From positions 1 through 6,185 of the forward strand of contig CAMLXE010000113.1 of NCBI GenBank assembly GCA_946490455.1: 6,185 nt of DNA, in the 5' to 3' direction. The position numbers were made by a program, and so were the translations under genes. This stretch comes from an uncultured Desulfovibrio sp. (lineage in GTDB: Bacteria > Desulfobacterota > Desulfovibrionia > Desulfovibrionales > Desulfovibrionaceae). This document shows, one piece after another, positions 5,472 through 6,185 of this stretch; the stretch's first letter is position 1; every line of letters begins with the position of its first letter. The notes below the pieces were generated by a model. The model did not search any database and was not told the origin of the DNA. It saw nothing but the letters and a program-made list of their open reading frames with translations.

Positions 5472-6185
5472 CTAGCGCCCGTCGCTGAAGGGCATACCTT
5501 CCGGGGCTGAAGCCTCCACGGTATGTCTGATACTTTTGGATCCATTTGCCGGCACTGTCAAATTCCACATAAAGACATGGTCTTTTCTTTTCGGTTCCGG
5601 AGAAGATGATACCACGATCTTGATGCCCTCATCCATACTTTGAGGAGCCGGATCTTCAATCCGCACATCCACAGGCATGGAATGACGGTTTGTGACCGTA
5701 AACGTCCAGGTCCAGATGCGGGTCTGCCGCTTATCGACAAATCCTTCTCGACCGCTCTTCTGAACATCCAGTTTCATATCAACGAAAACACGCGGATCAA
5801 TGCCGAAATGGACCATACCGTCCCAGTTGGCTGTAGAAAAGAATTCTGTCCCTACAGGAACCCCGTCCACCATGTAACTGGCCTTTCCGGAAGGAAGCTC
5901 CAGCGTTTCCGGCAAGGATGTTTCCGCCATCAGAAATACAGCTCCTGGAGAGGAGGAAGGGCGGGCAAGCCGAAAGAAATGGGCCTTCCAGGAACTCTGT
6001 TCCAGAGGCAGACGGATGGCATTTCCTGCAGGAACGGACTGAACACCCAACTCCCATAGGGACGCGGTAGCCCTCTCCTCCTGTGGCACAGAACGGGCCA
6101 TCATCAGACCAGCAGGTGCATTGACCATACTGTCCGCCGCGACTTCAGCGGCATGGACCTTCATCGGCCCGGAGGGTCTCAGTCT
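5472..6185 (-). CDS. DUF4139 (MuiA-like) protein, C-terminal part only
   Basis: The minus-strand frame is open to the window edge and ends in TAG at 5472-5474, giving 237 residues of the C-terminal part; the N-terminus lies beyond 6185. The sequence matches the DUF4139 beta-strand domain in pattern: a 'LPSGKASYMVDGVPVG' strand pair, an 'FGIDPRVFVDMKLDV' segment, then 'W.FTVTN' with 'VRIEDPAPQSMDEGIKIVV' and a final 'W.LTVPANGS' strand. Proteins of this type, including those annotated as 'mucoidy inhibitor MuiA', usually have an N-terminal DUF4140 region and coiled coil, and are thought to be exported; those parts cannot be seen here. Their biochemical role is not established. An internal ATG at 6162-6164 exists, but the frame continues upstream without a stop, so I treat the gene as cut by the window. 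It converges on the ALDH gene, shares the terminator and has no evident functional link to it. Confidence 0.8.
   Translation of the reverse strand, partial: RLRPSGPMKVHAAEVAADSMVNAPAGLMMARSVPQEERATASLWELGVQSVPAGNAIRLPLEQSSWKAHFFRLARPSSSPGAVFLMAETSLPETLELPSGKASYMVDGVPVGTEFFSTANWDGMVHFGIDPRVFVDMKLDVQKSGREGFVDKRQTRIWTWTFTVTNRHSMPVDVRIEDPAPQSMDEGIKIVVSSSPEPKRKDHVFMWNLTVPANGSKSIRHTVEASAPEGMPFSDGR

Noticed and set aside
5472..6164. DUF4139 gene as a complete short gene starting at the ATG at 6164
   Set aside because: The frame stays open for the remaining seven codons to the window edge, and proteins of this family are normally much longer at the N-terminus, so truncation by the window is the simpler reading.
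1..6185. CRISPR array, insertion sequence, tRNA or defence system
   Set aside because: No spaced direct repeats, transposase motifs, terminal repeats with target duplication, cloverleaf sequences or nuclease genes were seen. Apart from gaps of 100 bases or so and the 178-base region after the ALDH gene, the window is filled by the listed genes.

Overview
The window looks like bacterial accessory metabolism, probably from a proteobacterium. A gut or anaerobic Desulfovibrionaceae-type organism would fit the mix of a TRAP transporter with dissimilatory dehydrogenases and the moderate GC content. That guess rests on general style only; no marker gene is present, so it is weak.

Layout. Positions 2-5293 hold five genes on the plus strand, apparently one transcription unit that begins before the window. 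They are: a TRAP-type solute-binding protein (dctP, 2-973, missing its N-terminus at the window edge); the small TRAP membrane subunit (dctQ, 1074-1580); the large TRAP membrane subunit (dctM, 1599-2876); a short-chain dehydrogenase/reductase (2899-3738); and an NAD(P)-dependent aldehyde dehydrogenase of the AldB/ExaC type (3812-5293). A strong hairpin with T-tracts on both sides (5332-5389) closes the unit. The facing gene on the minus strand (5472 to beyond 6185) encodes the C-terminal part of a DUF4139 (MuiA-like) protein and appears unrelated to the transport operon.

How the genes could work together. The periplasmic DctP protein would capture a solute, probably an organic anion, and hand it to the DctQM permease, which imports it using an ion gradient. 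The SDR could then oxidise an alcohol (or reduce a carbonyl) and the aldehyde dehydrogenase would oxidise an aldehyde to the acid, giving a simple alcohol-aldehyde-acid route. Residues in both enzymes point to NADP(H) use or tolerance. The sequence does not reveal the substrate.

The least ordinary part is the 100-base dctP-dctQ junction. dctP ends in three consecutive in-frame stop codons (TGA TAA TAG). A good ribosome binding site then serves only a two-codon ORF (ATG AAA TGA) in the same frame as dctQ. A perfect 15-bp inverted repeat without a T-tract follows, and then a second ribosome binding site and the dctQ start. This may set the ratio of binding protein to permease, or it may mark a small palindrome inserted over an older dctQ start. 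Other notable points are an extra stretch of about 24 residues in the SDR and a clear GC drop from the second half of dctP through dctQ. I did not find a CRISPR array, transposase, RNA gene or defence system.
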